Assembly: GCF_021390675.1 (NCBI RefSeq)
Contig: NZ_JAJEJV010000004.1
Span: 1,426,001-1,490,000, forward strand
Source of the DNA: Dyella sp. 2HG41-7
GTDB taxonomy: Bacteria > Pseudomonadota > Gammaproteobacteria > Xanthomonadales > Rhodanobacteraceae
Reading direction: 5' to 3'
DNA: 64,000 bases
The stretch's first letter is position 1; each line of letters opens with the position of its first letter. The notes beneath the pieces are model-generated. The model had not been told where the DNA came from and made no database searches. It saw only the letters and a program-made list of their open reading frames with translations. The position numbers and the translations under genes are program-made. Below, piece by piece: positions 1 to 10,200 of the stretch.

Positions 1-7
1 TACCTTG

Positions 8-1285
8 CTAACGCAGCGAAACGGCGGAAAGCGGGAATCTCAGGCGCATTTCCGCACCGTATTCCGTATTCGTGGCGATCAATTCGCCAGCGAGCCGTTC
101 GGCCGTGGCTTCGGCCAGCGCCAGGCCGATACCCAGGCCGCTCTGTTTGTCGCTTTCCCCGATGGCGGCGGCCGCGCCGGTTGGCGCAAACCCAGGACCG
201 CGATCACGCACGATCCACTCCAGCCAATCGTCGACTCGGCGAACTTCGAGGGCGACATGGTTGGAGTTTCGCAGCGATGACGCATCGACGGCGTTGTTGA
301 GCAAGTTGAGCAATGCATGGCGCAGGCCAGGCGGCGTGCGCAGCACGAGATTGTCCAGTTGCGGCGATACGTGCAGCTCCAGCTCCGCTTCGGGGCGCAA
401 TAGCTGAAAGCGTTCGAGGCAACCGTGGATAAAAGCGGAAAGCGCAATCTGCTCGGGCGCCTGCGACAACTGCGCTTTGCCGAAGGCGACCATCTCACGC
501 AGGATGGTTCGGCAGCGTTCCACTTGGCCTTCCAGCAATTCCAGATCGTCGTCCAGCGCGGCGTCCGCCGTGTGTTCGCGGCGTAATTCGGGCAGCAGCG
601 TGCGCATGGTCGACAGCGGCGTATTGAGTTCGTGCGCGGCGCCGGCCGCTTGCGTGGCGATCGCCATGATGCCTTCATCGCGCAACGCGCGTTCGCGGAT
701 GCGCTGCACTTCCTGTTGTTGCTGACGCACGGCGGTGGCGAGTCGATTGATAAAGAAACCGAGCAGCAACGCTGTGATCACGAAGTTCACGCCCATGCCT
801 GCCACATGCAACGAGAAGCCGTGATCGCTACTCATCGAGTCGTTTATTGGTAACGGTACATACCAGCGCACCAAGACGAAGTACGCGGCGCCGGCAATCG
901 CTGCAATGGCGAGCACCGCGCGTACCGACAACGCCGCCGCGCCCAGCGCGATGGGCACCAACAGCAAGGTGATAAAGGGATTTCTTGCGCCACCGGTGAA
1001 ATAGAGCAGATAACTCAAAACGAGCGTGTCTGCGACGATGTGACACACCGTTTCCCACTCATGCACAGCCCAAGGCTGGCGGGTGCGCCATGCGGCGAAC
1101 ACGGCGAAGACGGCAAGCATATCGATGCCGAGCAACAGCGACAGCGTGGGGATATCGATATGCATCCACCACGAGCACACCATCACGGCCATGCTTTGGC
1201 CGGCAATCGCGCACAAACGCAGCCACGCGAGCGTGCGCGTCAGCGCAAACGGTCCAATCGGTTGCTTGAGTTGAAGTTGCGCCAT
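8..1285 (-). CDS. regB: RegB/PrrB-type redox-sensing histidine kinase
   Basis: Membrane sensor kinase of 425 aa that probably controls respiratory or redox genes through a RegA/PrrA-type regulator. About six hydrophobic segments fill residues 15-185. Residues 98-104 read GGARNPF, matching the GGxxNPF quinone-binding motif of RegB. The H-box AAHELNTPLST places the phospho-acceptor at His218. A cysteine lies exactly 40 residues later (Cys258, in VERCRTI), the same spacing as His225 to the redox-active Cys265 of Rhodobacter capsulatus RegB. An ATPase domain follows (N-box LLNLLNNAVDAS, G-box DRGPGF and SGLGIGLALA). The stop codon is at 8-10, so the gene is complete. The expected regA partner would lie downstream, outside the window. 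Confidence 0.9.
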   Translation of the reverse strand: MAQLQLKQPIGPFALTRTLAWLRLCAIAGQSMAVMVCSWWMHIDIPTLSLLLGIDMLAVFAVFAAWRTRQPWAVHEWETVCHIVADTLVLSYLLYFTGGARNPFITLLLVPIALGAAALSVRAVLAIAAIAGAAYFVLVRWYVPLPINDSMSSDHGFSLHVAGMGVNFVITALLLGFFINRLATAVRQQQQEVQRIRERALRDEGIMAIATQAAGAAHELNTPLSTMRTLLPELRREHTADAALDDDLELLEGQVERCRTILREMVAFGKAQLSQAPEQIALSAFIHGCLERFQLLRPEAELELHVSPQLDNLVLRTPPGLRHALLNLLNNAVDASSLRNSNHVALEVRRVDDWLEWIVRDRGPGFAPTGAAAAIGESDKQSGLGIGLALAEATAERLAGELIATNTEYGAEMRLRFPLSAVSLR

Positions 1286-1302
1286 GACCAGCCCGGAGAG
1301 AT

Positions 1303-1333
1303 TGCGATCCGCCGCATGATACGGCGGATCGCA
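1303..1333 (-). promoter_or_regulatory. Perfect 12-bp hairpin between dtpT and regB
   Basis: TGCGATCCGCCG and CGGCGGATCGCA form a perfect 12-bp stem around a 7-nt loop. It sits in the 54-bp gap between the stop of the peptide transporter and the regB start, 18 nt before the regB ATG. No T-run follows on the minus strand, so it is not a standard intrinsic terminator. It could stabilise or process a shared mRNA, or damp regB translation. The function is inferred. Confidence 0.5.
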
Positions 1334-1339
1334 GGCAGA

Positions 1340-2884
1340 TCATGGCGTATTGAATTCCTCGCTGCGCACGGCGGGCAGCGGGTGATAGTTGGTGGCCGGG
1401 TCCGAATGGCTGGCGGAGAGTTTGTTCATCAGCGGCAGAATGCCGACCGCAATGGCGGTGCAGCCGATGCCCACGAAGCCGAGAATGTTGAACAGGTGCG
1501 TGTAGATGCTCAGCGACTGCAACGGATCGGTAATGTTGTCCGGAATATGCGCGATATTCGCCACCACGCTGCCGAGATATTGCGAGATGCCGACCGCGAC
1601 GTAATACGCGCCCATCATGAAGCCGCCCATGCGATCGGGAACATAGCGCGCAATCATCGCTAGGCCAAGGCCGCTGACCAGCAATTCGCCGAGCGAGTAC
1701 AGGCCGTAACCCCAGACCATGATCCACGACGACACCTGACCGTTCACCGCCCAGCTCGCGCCGAATCCGTACATGAAAAAGCCCAGCGCGACCGCGGCGA
1801 AACCCCACGCGAATTTCGCGGCGATCGAAGGATCTTTGCCGAGCTTGCCGAGCGAGTTGTAGATAAAAACCAACACCGGACTAAGCAGCACGATCCAGAT
1901 CGAGTTCAAGTTCTGGTATTGCTCGGGAATCCAGTTGAACAAATGAATCCCGAAGACGCTAAACGAAAGATCGACGTTGCGCTGAGCGAAAAGATTCAGC
2001 GACGTCGCCATCTGCGCGTAGAAGATAAAGAAGAAAATGGTCTGCACCGTAAGCACCAGCGCAGCGGTAAGGCCAGCGCGCTCGTTTGAACGACTGCCGC
2101 GAATCAGGTGCACGAAAATGCCTAAGATGACGACACCCGCCGTGTAGACGCACCATTCTGCAATGGTCTCGCTCTGCAAGATAAATGCCGCGATAAAAAC
2201 CGTCGCCAGCGAAACAAGCGCAACAGCCGCAGCGCGCTTGAGGCTGACCGGCTGATCGTCGCTCGGCGAACCGATATGCGACAGCGTTCGCTTCATCAGC
2301 GAGAAATTGATCAGGCCGAGCACCAGGCCGATCGAGCAAACGCCGAACGCGGTGTGCCAGCCCAGATCGTCGCCGAATTGTTCGCCGATGTAATTGCGAA
2401 TCCACGGCGTGGCGGTCATGGAAATCATCGAGCCGATGTTCACCGCCATGTAGTACATGGTGAAGGCGCTATCGATTTGCGTTTCGTCGCCTTCGTAAAT
2501 CTTGCGGACCAGATTGCCGGCATTGGGTTTGAAGAAGCCGTTGCCGACCACGATCACGCCGAGCGAGAGATACGTTACGTAAGCGTTATTAGAAGGGATC
2601 CACAGCATTGCGTAACCGACCGCCAGCACGACCGCGCCGATCAGCATCGTGCGACGGGTTCCCAACAGTTTGTCGCCAACCCAACCGCCGATCGCCGGGG
2701 TCGCGTAAATAAGCGCCGCCGCCGCGCCCCACACCAGGTTGGCTTTTGTATCGATAAAACCCAGCTTCTTCATCATGAAGGTGACCATCAACACCTGCAT
2801 GCCGTAGAAGCCGAAGCGCTCCCACATTTCGATCAAGAAAACGGTGGTGAACGACCGGGTTTGTGAAACGGGTTGGGTCTGCAT
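1340..2884 (-). CDS. Proton-dependent oligopeptide (POT/PTR2) transporter
   Basis: Inner-membrane symporter of 514 aa that imports di- and tripeptides with protons. The POT signature ExxERFxxYG is present in TM1 (Glu19, Glu22, Arg23, Phe24, Tyr27), and some 12-14 hydrophobic segments are visible. The second POT signature region (GFFKPNAGNLVRKIY, then FTMYYMAVNIGS) is also conserved. Length fits the DtpT-like branch. It lies on the same strand as the regB gene and 54 bp before it, so co-transcription is possible. The peptide specificity cannot be read from sequence. Confidence 0.92.
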   Translation of the reverse strand: MQTQPVSQTRSFTTVFLIEMWERFGFYGMQVLMVTFMMKKLGFIDTKANLVWGAAAALIYATPAIGGWVGDKLLGTRRTMLIGAVVLAVGYAMLWIPSNNAYVTYLSLGVIVVGNGFFKPNAGNLVRKIYEGDETQIDSAFTMYYMAVNIGSMISMTATPWIRNYIGEQFGDDLGWHTAFGVCSIGLVLGLINFSLMKRTLSHIGSPSDDQPVSLKRAAAVALVSLATVFIAAFILQSETIAEWCVYTAGVVILGIFVHLIRGSRSNERAGLTAALVLTVQTIFFFIFYAQMATSLNLFAQRNVDLSFSVFGIHLFNWIPEQYQNLNSIWIVLLSPVLVFIYNSLGKLGKDPSIAAKFAWGFAAVALGFFMYGFGASWAVNGQVSSWIMVWGYGLYSLGELLVSGLGLAMIARYVPDRMGGFMMGAYYVAVGISQYLGSVVANIAHIPDNITDPLQSLSIYTHLFNILGFVGIGCTAIAVGILPLMNKLSASHSDPATNYHPLPAVRSEEFNTP

Positions 2885-2911
2885 AGGGTATTTCCGAAAA
2901 GGTGTACTACA

Positions 2912-2927
2912 AGGTCGAAATCGACCT
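2912..2927. promoter_or_regulatory. 16-bp near-perfect palindrome upstream of the POT transporter
   Basis: AGGTCGA-AA-TCGACCT lies 28-43 bp upstream of the transporter ATG. The position and dyad symmetry suit an operator. The plus strand also carries a T-run just after it (ATTTTT). The rest of the 2885-3136 gap shows no further gene. The role is inference only. Confidence 0.35.
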
Positions 2928-3136
2928 ATTTTTCCGCACCTTTAGCAAGGCACAGTCGCGGAAGGGTAACCGATTCGTCATTTGCTTGAAGTTGCATTGC
3001 GGCAAGCAAAGTCTTGCGGGGAAGCGGCGTATTCCCTGGCTTATGGCATCATGTCGCGCCTGTTGCCGCCTACCCGGAGTGGTGCTCTCCATGCCGAAAA
3101 ATACCGTTATCTCCCCGCTGGTGAGTTCCCCGACCT

Positions 3137-3511
3137 ATGCCTGGTAACGGATTTCGCGGCGATCCGCGCCAGTTGTGGCGCGCTTTTCGATGGTCGATGA
3201 ACGGTCTGCGCGCCTGCTGGCGCTACGAGGCGTCGTTTCGGCTGGAGGCCATGCTGACTGTCATCCTGGTGCCCGTGGGTTTGTGGGCGGGCAACGGGGC
3301 GCTGGAGAAAATAGCCCTCGTCTCACCGGTGATTTTGGTGTTGTCGGTGGAGTTGCTGAATTCCGCGATCGAGGCGGTGGTGGACAAAGTCAGCCCCGAA
3401 TTTCACGAGCTGGCGGGCCGCGCCAAAGACATGGGTTCGGCGGCGGTATTTCTGCTGTTGGTGCTGGTGGCCTTGTGCTGGGGGTTGATCCTTGGTCCAC
3501 GGTTTTTTTGA
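3137..3511 (+). CDS. dgkA: Diacylglycerol kinase DgkA
   Basis: Small integral-membrane kinase (124 aa) that phosphorylates diacylglycerol to phosphatidate, recycling lipid released during membrane-derived oligosaccharide and LPS modification. It shows the family hallmarks: ERxAFR-like EASFRLE at about residues 31-37, the ELLNSAIEAVVDK catalytic helix with its glutamates and Asn, and RAKDMGSAAV. Three transmembrane helices are evident. The ATG start keeps the usual N-terminal amphipathic region, though the Shine-Dalgarno site is weak. Confidence 0.95.
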   Translation: MPGNGFRGDPRQLWRAFRWSMNGLRACWRYEASFRLEAMLTVILVPVGLWAGNGALEKIALVSPVILVLSVELLNSAIEAVVDKVSPEFHELAGRAKDMGSAAVFLLLVLVALCWGLILGPRFF

Positions 3512-3593
3512 GCTGCCGCGTTTCAGAAAGATCGACGATTGCATCGGCGTCATGCCGGTGCTGCAATGAAAGCTCACTGGAAGGAGCATTCCG

Positions 3594-4214
3594 ATGAAAA
3601 GTCTACGCATGCTCGTGTTGCTGCTGCTTGCCGTGATGTTGAGCGGCTGCGGTTACAACTCGATCCAAAAGCAGGATGAGGCCGTCAAGGCGCAGTGGTC
3701 CGAAGTGCTCAACCAGTATCAGCGTCGCGCCGATCTGGTGCCCAATTTGGTGAACACCGTAAAGGGCTACGCGGCGCACGAGGAAAAGATTTTTACCCAA
3801 GTCGCTGACGCGCGTTCGCGTGTGGGCAGCATTCAAATCACGCCTGAGTTGGCGAACGATCCGGACGCGCTGGCCAAATTCCAGGCCGCGCAAGGTCAAC
3901 TTACCGGCGCGTTATCCCGCTTGATGGCGGTCAGCGAGAACTATCCGAATCTGAAAGCGGACGGCGTGTTCCAGAATCTGCAAGCGCAGCTGGAAGGCAC
4001 CGAGAACCGCATCACCGTGGCGCGCAATCGCTACATTCAGGCGGTGCAGCAATACAACTCGATGATCCGCACGTTCCCCAACAATCTCACCGCGAAGATG
4101 TTCGGCTACCAGGTGAAACCGAACTTCAGCGTGGAAAACGAGAAGGCGATTTCCACGGCGCCGACGGTGGATTTCGGCACGAGCACGCCGGCTCCCGCGA
4201 CCTCGGCACACTGA
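3594..4214 (+). CDS. lemA: LemA family lipoprotein
   Basis: LemA-family protein of 206 aa. The N-terminus is a lipoprotein signal with lipobox LSGC, so it should be lipid-anchored at the membrane. The conserved LemA core follows (YNSIQKQDEAVKAQWSEV, then NQYQRRADLVPNLVNTVKGY and ENRITVARNRYI), mostly alpha-helical. An AAGGAG site precedes the ATG at good spacing. It heads a three-gene operon with two TPM-domain proteins, an arrangement common in proteobacteria. The molecular role is not established. Confidence 0.92.
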   Translation: MKSLRMLVLLLLAVMLSGCGYNSIQKQDEAVKAQWSEVLNQYQRRADLVPNLVNTVKGYAAHEEKIFTQVADARSRVGSIQITPELANDPDALAKFQAAQGQLTGALSRLMAVSENYPNLKADGVFQNLQAQLEGTENRITVARNRYIQAVQQYNSMIRTFPNNLTAKMFGYQVKPNFSVENEKAISTAPTVDFGTSTPAPATSAH

Positions 4215-4215
4215 C

Positions 4216-5106
4216 ATGATGCGGCGCTGGGTGCGCCTATGGATGGTACTGGCGATAGCGTTGCTATCGCCCTGGACCGCGCATGCCGACGATCAGCCGG
4301 CCGTTCCGACACTGACGCGTCACGTGACCGATCTCACCGGCACGTTGAACGCACAGCAGATCGATCAGCTCGATACGCAACTCACTGCGCTGGAAAAGCA
4401 GAAAGGCGCGCAGTTGGTGGTGCTGATGGTCGGCACCACGCAGCCGGATGATTTCGATGATTACTCCCTGCGCGTCGCCGAAGCGAACAAGCTGGGACGC
4501 AAAGGCGTCGACGACGGCGTGTTGCTGCTGATTGCGAAAAACGACCGTCGCGTTCGCATCGAAGTGGGTTACGGCCTCGAGGGCGCAATTCCTGACGCTG
4601 CGGCGGCGCGCATCATTCGCGAATACCTCGCGCCGAAATTTCGCAGCAACGATTATTTCGGCGGCATCGGCGATGCGATCGGTGCGTTGACGCAACTGAT
4701 CAACGGCGAGCCCTTGCCGCCGCCCGTGCGTGGCAACGACGTTGAGCACGGCCGGAGTTATCAGGGAATTTTCTTCCTGGCGATCTTTGCGGTGATCTTC
4801 TTGCGCGGGATATTCGGCCGCGCGCCTGCGCTGGTTCGTGCGCCTTTGGGTGGACTTGTCGTTGGCGGTTTGTTGTGGATGCTCGCATCCGTCGGCATTG
4901 GCATTTTGGGCGGTGTGCTCGGCAGTCTGTTTATGCTGCTGCCGGCCGGCGCCGGCCGATCGATCGGCGGGGGTGGCTGGGGCGGTTTCGGCGGCGGTGG
5001 CTTTGGGGGCGGGGGATTCGGCGGAGGCGGTGGGTTTGGTGGCGGCGGTGGCTTTAGCGGTGGGGGCGGCAGTTTTGGTGGCGGCGGCGCCTCGGGGAGC
5101 TGGTGA
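4216..5106 (+). CDS. TPM-domain protein (YgcG family) with glycine-rich tail
   Basis: Exported protein of 296 aa. It has a signal peptide (residues 1-24, cleavage near AHA-DD) and a TPM domain at about residues 30-165 (VTDLTGTLNAQQIDQLD, RVRIEVGYGLEG). Two hydrophobic segments lie at about 180-240. The C-terminus from about residue 247 is almost entirely Gly, Phe and Ser (GGGGFGGGG repeats). It begins 1 nt after lemA ends, so translation is coupled. The TPM fold occurs in proteins tied to photosystem repair or phosphatase activity; the substrate here is unknown. Confidence 0.88.
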   Translation: MMRRWVRLWMVLAIALLSPWTAHADDQPAVPTLTRHVTDLTGTLNAQQIDQLDTQLTALEKQKGAQLVVLMVGTTQPDDFDDYSLRVAEANKLGRKGVDDGVLLLIAKNDRRVRIEVGYGLEGAIPDAAAARIIREYLAPKFRSNDYFGGIGDAIGALTQLINGEPLPPPVRGNDVEHGRSYQGIFFLAIFAVIFLRGIFGRAPALVRAPLGGLVVGGLLWMLASVGIGILGGVLGSLFMLLPAGAGRSIGGGGWGGFGGGGFGGGGFGGGGGFGGGGGFSGGGGSFGGGGASGSW

Positions 5107-5107
5107 G

Positions 5108-5614
5108 ATGCCTTCACGTAATCAACGACTGTTGATGAATGCCTTTGAGGGCTGGTTTGCGATCCATCGGCGTTTTCCGCCTGATTTGCTCGACGATATG
5201 ACCGAGGCAGTCGCGGACGGCGAGCGTACCCATCTTGGCGAAGTGCGATTCGCAGTCGAATCGCGCCTTCCATTGCCGCTGGTTTGGGAGGGTCTGGATG
5301 CAAGCACGCGTGCGCGCCAGATTTTCGGTCAACTCAACGTTTGGGATACCGAACACAACTGCGGCGTGTTGATCTATGTGCTGATGTCCGAGCATCGCAT
5401 CGAAGTAGTGGCCGATCGCGGTATCGCGCGTCGCGTGAAACCCGAAGAGTGGGTGTCGATCTGCGCAGCGATGCAGGAAAGCTTCGCGGCAGGGCAATGG
5501 CGTGCGGGTGCATTGCGTGGCATTTCCGAGGTGCATGCGTTGCTTGCGAAGCATTTCCCCAGTCACGGGAAGGCGCGGCCGGATGAGTTGCCAGATAGGC
5601 CGGTGTTGCTATAA
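5108..5614 (+). CDS. Second TPM-domain protein of the lemA operon
   Basis: Cytosolic-looking protein of 168 aa with no signal peptide. It carries a TPM-like core, including LNVWDTEHNCGVLIYVLMSE and HRIEVVADRGIARRV, which aligns with the VEVGYGLEG region of YgcG. The ATG at 5108 lies 1 nt after the stop of the preceding gene. A longer reading frame that starts at 4838 only reads the glycine-rich tail of its neighbour in another frame. Function unknown; co-transcription with lemA suggests a shared envelope role. Confidence 0.85.
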   Translation: MPSRNQRLLMNAFEGWFAIHRRFPPDLLDDMTEAVADGERTHLGEVRFAVESRLPLPLVWEGLDASTRARQIFGQLNVWDTEHNCGVLIYVLMSEHRIEVVADRGIARRVKPEEWVSICAAMQESFAAGQWRAGALRGISEVHALLAKHFPSHGKARPDELPDRPVLL

Positions 5615-5620
5615 CTCTCT

Positions 5621-6157
5621 TTAGTTGGTCGTCGGGCACTGAAACTTATTTGTGTCTTGCAGTGACTCGCCTCTGACGCGTCCAACCTTGCTGATGACTA
5701 CCGACAAAATTCGCTGCGGATCGTCTTTTACGCAGAAAAAGAAACTCTGCTCAGTGCCCACTGAGCTGCCATCAGGGCCAAACCAGACGTAATTTCGCGA
5801 CGAGTTGCTAGCGACCGTCAGCGCATCGCGATATCCGCGACCCGTATAACGTGGCGGCCCTGCCATCTGCGTCTTCTTCTTGGAGTCGACCAAGCCGATT
5901 AACCAGCCGTTGCCCCATGACTTGCTCCCGCTGCACGTAAGAGCATCCTGGCTGGGGCAGAAAATAACGCGCGTCTGCTCGTTCACCGCCAAATTGCGTG
6001 CATGCTGCAAGGCCACGATGTAATCGGTCTGGGCGACACGCAATTCGTGCCCCTCCAGCATCCGATGAAAAGCGGGCACGGCCATCGCGGCGAGTACCGC
6101 CAGTAGCACCAAGGTCATGATCTGTTCGATCAGTCCGAATCCATGTTGACCACTCAT
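5621..6157 (-). CDS. FimT/GspH-type type IV pseudopilin
   Basis: Minor pilin-like protein of about 178 aa from the ATG at 6157. A class III prepilin leader is present: short positive head, then G^FGLIEQIM with the cleavage glycine and Glu+5, followed by a hydrophobic helix (LVLLAVLAAMAVPAF). The region after it (LRVAQTDYIVALQHARNLAVNEQTRVIFCPS) is characteristic of FimT/GspH. Four or so cysteines may form disulfides. Starts at 6184, 6187 or 6241 are possible; 6241 has the best Shine-Dalgarno match but would give an unusually long leader. It is isolated from other pilus genes. Confidence 0.8.
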   Translation of the reverse strand: MSGQHGFGLIEQIMTLVLLAVLAAMAVPAFHRMLEGHELRVAQTDYIVALQHARNLAVNEQTRVIFCPSQDALTCSGSKSWGNGWLIGLVDSKKKTQMAGPPRYTGRGYRDALTVASNSSRNYVWFGPDGSSVGTEQSFFFCVKDDPQRILSVVISKVGRVRGESLQDTNKFQCPTTN

Positions 6158-6252
6158 TGCAGGTTCGTTATCGCGTTTTGGCATCATCCGAACGATGCTA
6201 GGTCCAGTTTCGGCCGTGCCAACCGCGAAAGAGGAGGGCATGCGTACGACCC

Positions 6253-6273
6253 TGCTGACAACTTGTGTCAGCA
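6253..6273. promoter_or_regulatory. Perfect 8-bp inverted repeat upstream of uvrB
   Basis: TGCTGACA-acttg-TGTCAGCA is a perfect dyad 43 bp upstream of the uvrB start. An A/T-rich TAAAAT at 6283-6288 could be a -10 element. The half-sites contain CTG...CAG like an SOS box, but the spacing is N11, not the N10 of the E. coli consensus, so a LexA role is only a possibility. Confidence 0.45.
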
Positions 6274-6315
6274 CGTACCGTTTAAAATCTGCTTCGGCGC
6301 CCGCAGAGTATCCGT

Positions 6316-8346
<2,031 letters not shown>

Positions 8347-8399
8347 TCAGGGTCTTCGGGTAGACTACGCGGCTCGCGCGGTCCATCGTGCGAGCACAT

Positions 8400-8474
8400 G
8401 GGCGGTTAGCTCAGCGGTAGAGCACTTCCTTGACATGGAAGGGGTCACAAGTTCGATCCTTGTACCGCCCACCA
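8400..8474 (+). tRNA. tRNA-Val (GAC)
   Basis: A complete cloverleaf with encoded CCA. The acceptor stem GGGCGGT pairs with ACCGCCC, the D-arm is TAGCTCAGCGGTAGAGC, and the anticodon stem CTTCC/GGAAG encloses loop TTGACAT, giving anticodon GAC. The T-arm contains GTTCGATCC. It is followed by an intrinsic terminator at 8484. Confidence 0.97.
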
Positions 8475-8483
8475 ATTCCCGAT

Positions 8484-8516
8484 AAAACGGCGTGCTTTAT
8501 GGCACGCCGTTTTTGT
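8484..8516 (+). terminator. Intrinsic terminator after tRNA-Val
   Basis: AAAACGGCGTGC and GCACGCCGTTTT form a 12-bp stem with a 6-nt loop, followed by a T-rich run (TTTTTG). It lies 10 nt after the tRNA CCA end and before the next gene. Confidence 0.9.
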
Positions 8517-8536
8517 TTGCGATTCGGGAGTCGGAA

Positions 8537-8986
8537 ATGATCTATCTGTGGGTCAAGACGTTTCACGTGTTGTTCGTCATCGCCTGGATGTCGGCCGTGT
8601 TTTATCTGCCGCGCATCCTGGTGAATATTGCCGAAGCGGGCGGCGACGCCGCGGTCAAAGCGCGGCTGCAGCTGATGGGGCGCCGCCTGTATCGCTTCGG
8701 CCACAACCTGTTCGGTATCGCGTTTCTGTTCGGATTGACGTTGTGGCAGGGATGGCGTGTGTTTCCGCAAACCTTGCCCGATATCACCAGCGGCGGCCAC
8801 TGGATCGACGCCAAACTCGGCTTGGTCGTTTTGCTGCTGGCGCACTTCGTGTGGTCCGGGCGCATGCTCAAGCGCAGCGAACAAGGTGGCGCGTTGCCGT
8901 CCGCGCGCACCTTGCGGCTCATGAACGAGCTGCCCGTGCTGGTTTTGCTGGGCGTGCTCTTTCTGGTTTTGGCGAAGCCTTTCTAA
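8537..8986 (+). CDS. HemJ/CopD-family integral membrane protein
   Basis: Membrane protein of 149 aa with four hydrophobic helices. The pattern resembles HemJ, the coproporphyrinogen/protoporphyrinogen oxidase of heme synthesis: LWVKTFHVLFVIAWMSAVFYLPRI at the N-terminus, a conserved His10 and Lys93 (in IDAKLGLV) that match the heme-ligand positions reported for HemJ, and a closing MNELPVLVLLGVL...KPF. The related CopD family is the alternative. The start at 8537 is chosen for its GGGAG site and for homology at LWVK. It is a single gene between tRNA-Val and a convergent epimerase. Confidence 0.72.
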   Translation: MIYLWVKTFHVLFVIAWMSAVFYLPRILVNIAEAGGDAAVKARLQLMGRRLYRFGHNLFGIAFLFGLTLWQGWRVFPQTLPDITSGGHWIDAKLGLVVLLLAHFVWSGRMLKRSEQGGALPSARTLRLMNELPVLVLLGVLFLVLAKPF

Positions 8987-8995
8987 GCGTAAGCG

Positions 8996-10006
8996 TCAGG
9001 CGACGTGGTGATAATCGCGATACCACTTCACGAACTTGGCGACGCCTTCTTCGATCGACGTATTCGGCGCGTAACCCACGTCGCGGTGTAGTGCCGATAC
9101 GTCCGCCCAGGTATCCGGGACATCGCCCGGTTGCATAGGTAACAGACGCTTTTCCACCGTGCGGCCCAGGTTTTGCTCCATCAGCTCGATAAAGCGCATG
9201 AGTTGCACGGGTTGGTCGTTGCCGATGTTGTAGACGCGATACGGTGCGCCCGACGTACCTGGATTCGGTTGGGTCGCGTCGTACATCGGATCGGGTTCGG
9301 CCACGTGATCCAAGGTGCGGATCACGCCCTCGACGATGTCGTCCACGTACGTGAAGTCGCGACTGTGATTGCCGTAATTGAAGACGTCGATCGGCTCGCC
9401 ACGCACGATGCGGTCGGCGAACAGGATCGGCGACATATCCGGGCGTCCCCATGGTCCGTACACCGTGAAAAAGCGCAATCCCGTGGTCGGCAGTCCGTAC
9501 AGGTGGCTATAGGTGTGCGCCATCAATTCGTTCGCCTTCTTGCTGGCGGCGTACAAGCTCACCGGGTGATCGACGGGATCTTCCACCGCGAACGGCAGCT
9601 TGCGATTCGCGCCGTAGACCGAGCTGGACGAGGCGTAGACCAAATGCTCCACTTTGTTGTGGCGGCATGCTTCCAGCACGTTGACGAAACCGACCAAATT
9701 GCTTTGCACGTAAGCGTGCGGATTCTTCAGCGAATAACGCACGCCGGCCTGCGCCGCGAGATTCACGACGCGTTGTGGCTGGAACTCGTGAAACGCGCGA
9801 TTCACGGCCTCAAGATCAGCCAAGTCGGCGCGCAGATGCGTGTAGTTGGGATGCGATGCGAAACGCGCCAGGCGGGCTTCTTTCAGCGTCGGATCGTAGT
9901 AATCGTTATGGTTGTCGATGCCATAAACCTGATCGCCCCGAGCCAACAGGCGTTCCGTGAGGGCGGCGCCGATAAAGCCGGCCGAGCCGGTGACGAGTAC
10001 ACGCAT
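8996..10006 (-). CDS. NAD-dependent epimerase, UDP-glucuronate 4-epimerase type
   Basis: Extended short-chain dehydrogenase of 336 aa that interconverts nucleotide sugars for envelope polysaccharide. The Rossmann motif TGSAGFIG lies at residues 6-13. The signature DNHNDYYDPTLKEARLARF is typical of UDP-GlcUA 4-epimerases (GAE/LpsL type). Catalytic Tyr and Lys are in SLYAASKKANE, and Ser in ASSSSVYG. The ATG at 10006 has an AAGGA site 7 nt upstream; a longer frame upstream lacks support. No glycosyltransferase genes are adjacent, so the target polymer is unknown. Confidence 0.88.
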   Translation of the reverse strand: MRVLVTGSAGFIGAALTERLLARGDQVYGIDNHNDYYDPTLKEARLARFASHPNYTHLRADLADLEAVNRAFHEFQPQRVVNLAAQAGVRYSLKNPHAYVQSNLVGFVNVLEACRHNKVEHLVYASSSSVYGANRKLPFAVEDPVDHPVSLYAASKKANELMAHTYSHLYGLPTTGLRFFTVYGPWGRPDMSPILFADRIVRGEPIDVFNYGNHSRDFTYVDDIVEGVIRTLDHVAEPDPMYDATQPNPGTSGAPYRVYNIGNDQPVQLMRFIELMEQNLGRTVEKRLLPMQPGDVPDTWADVSALHRDVGYAPNTSIEEGVAKFVKWYRDYHHVA

Positions 10007-10060
10007 CGCAATATCCTTGAGGTGAGGTTCGTATTGTATAGCTGGCTCGTTGTGGCTAAA

Positions 10061-10089
10061 TTGACACGACCGGATCGCTAAACTAGCGT
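10061..10089 (+). promoter_or_regulatory. Predicted sigma-70 promoter for the thrS leader
   Basis: A consensus TTGACA (10061-10066) is followed after 17 bp by TAGCGT (10084-10089). A small dyad CGCTA-aac-TAGCG overlaps the -10. Transcription from about 10096 would give a leader of about 230 nt before thrS. The -10 element is weak, so the call is moderate. Confidence 0.5.
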
Positions 10090-10149
10090 TCACATCCCAA
10101 TACGTGAGGACAAGGTGGCCCGCGCCAACGCGCCGGCCGAGCGTGCGAC

Positions 10150-10176
10150 ATGGCAACTACGAGCTTCCAGCACTGA
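10150..10176 (+). other. Possible thrS leader peptide (MATTSFQH)
   Basis: A nine-codon frame (ATG GCA ACT ACG AGC TTC CAG CAC TGA) sits in the thrS leader. It has two consecutive Thr codons and stops 24 nt before a terminator-like hairpin at 10201. This layout is what ribosome-mediated attenuation would need. The upstream ribosome site is weak (GAG at 9-10 nt) and two Thr codons are few, so it is a hypothesis. Confidence 0.25.
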
Positions 10177-10200
10177 TACCTGCCACGCCTTGTGTTCGCA

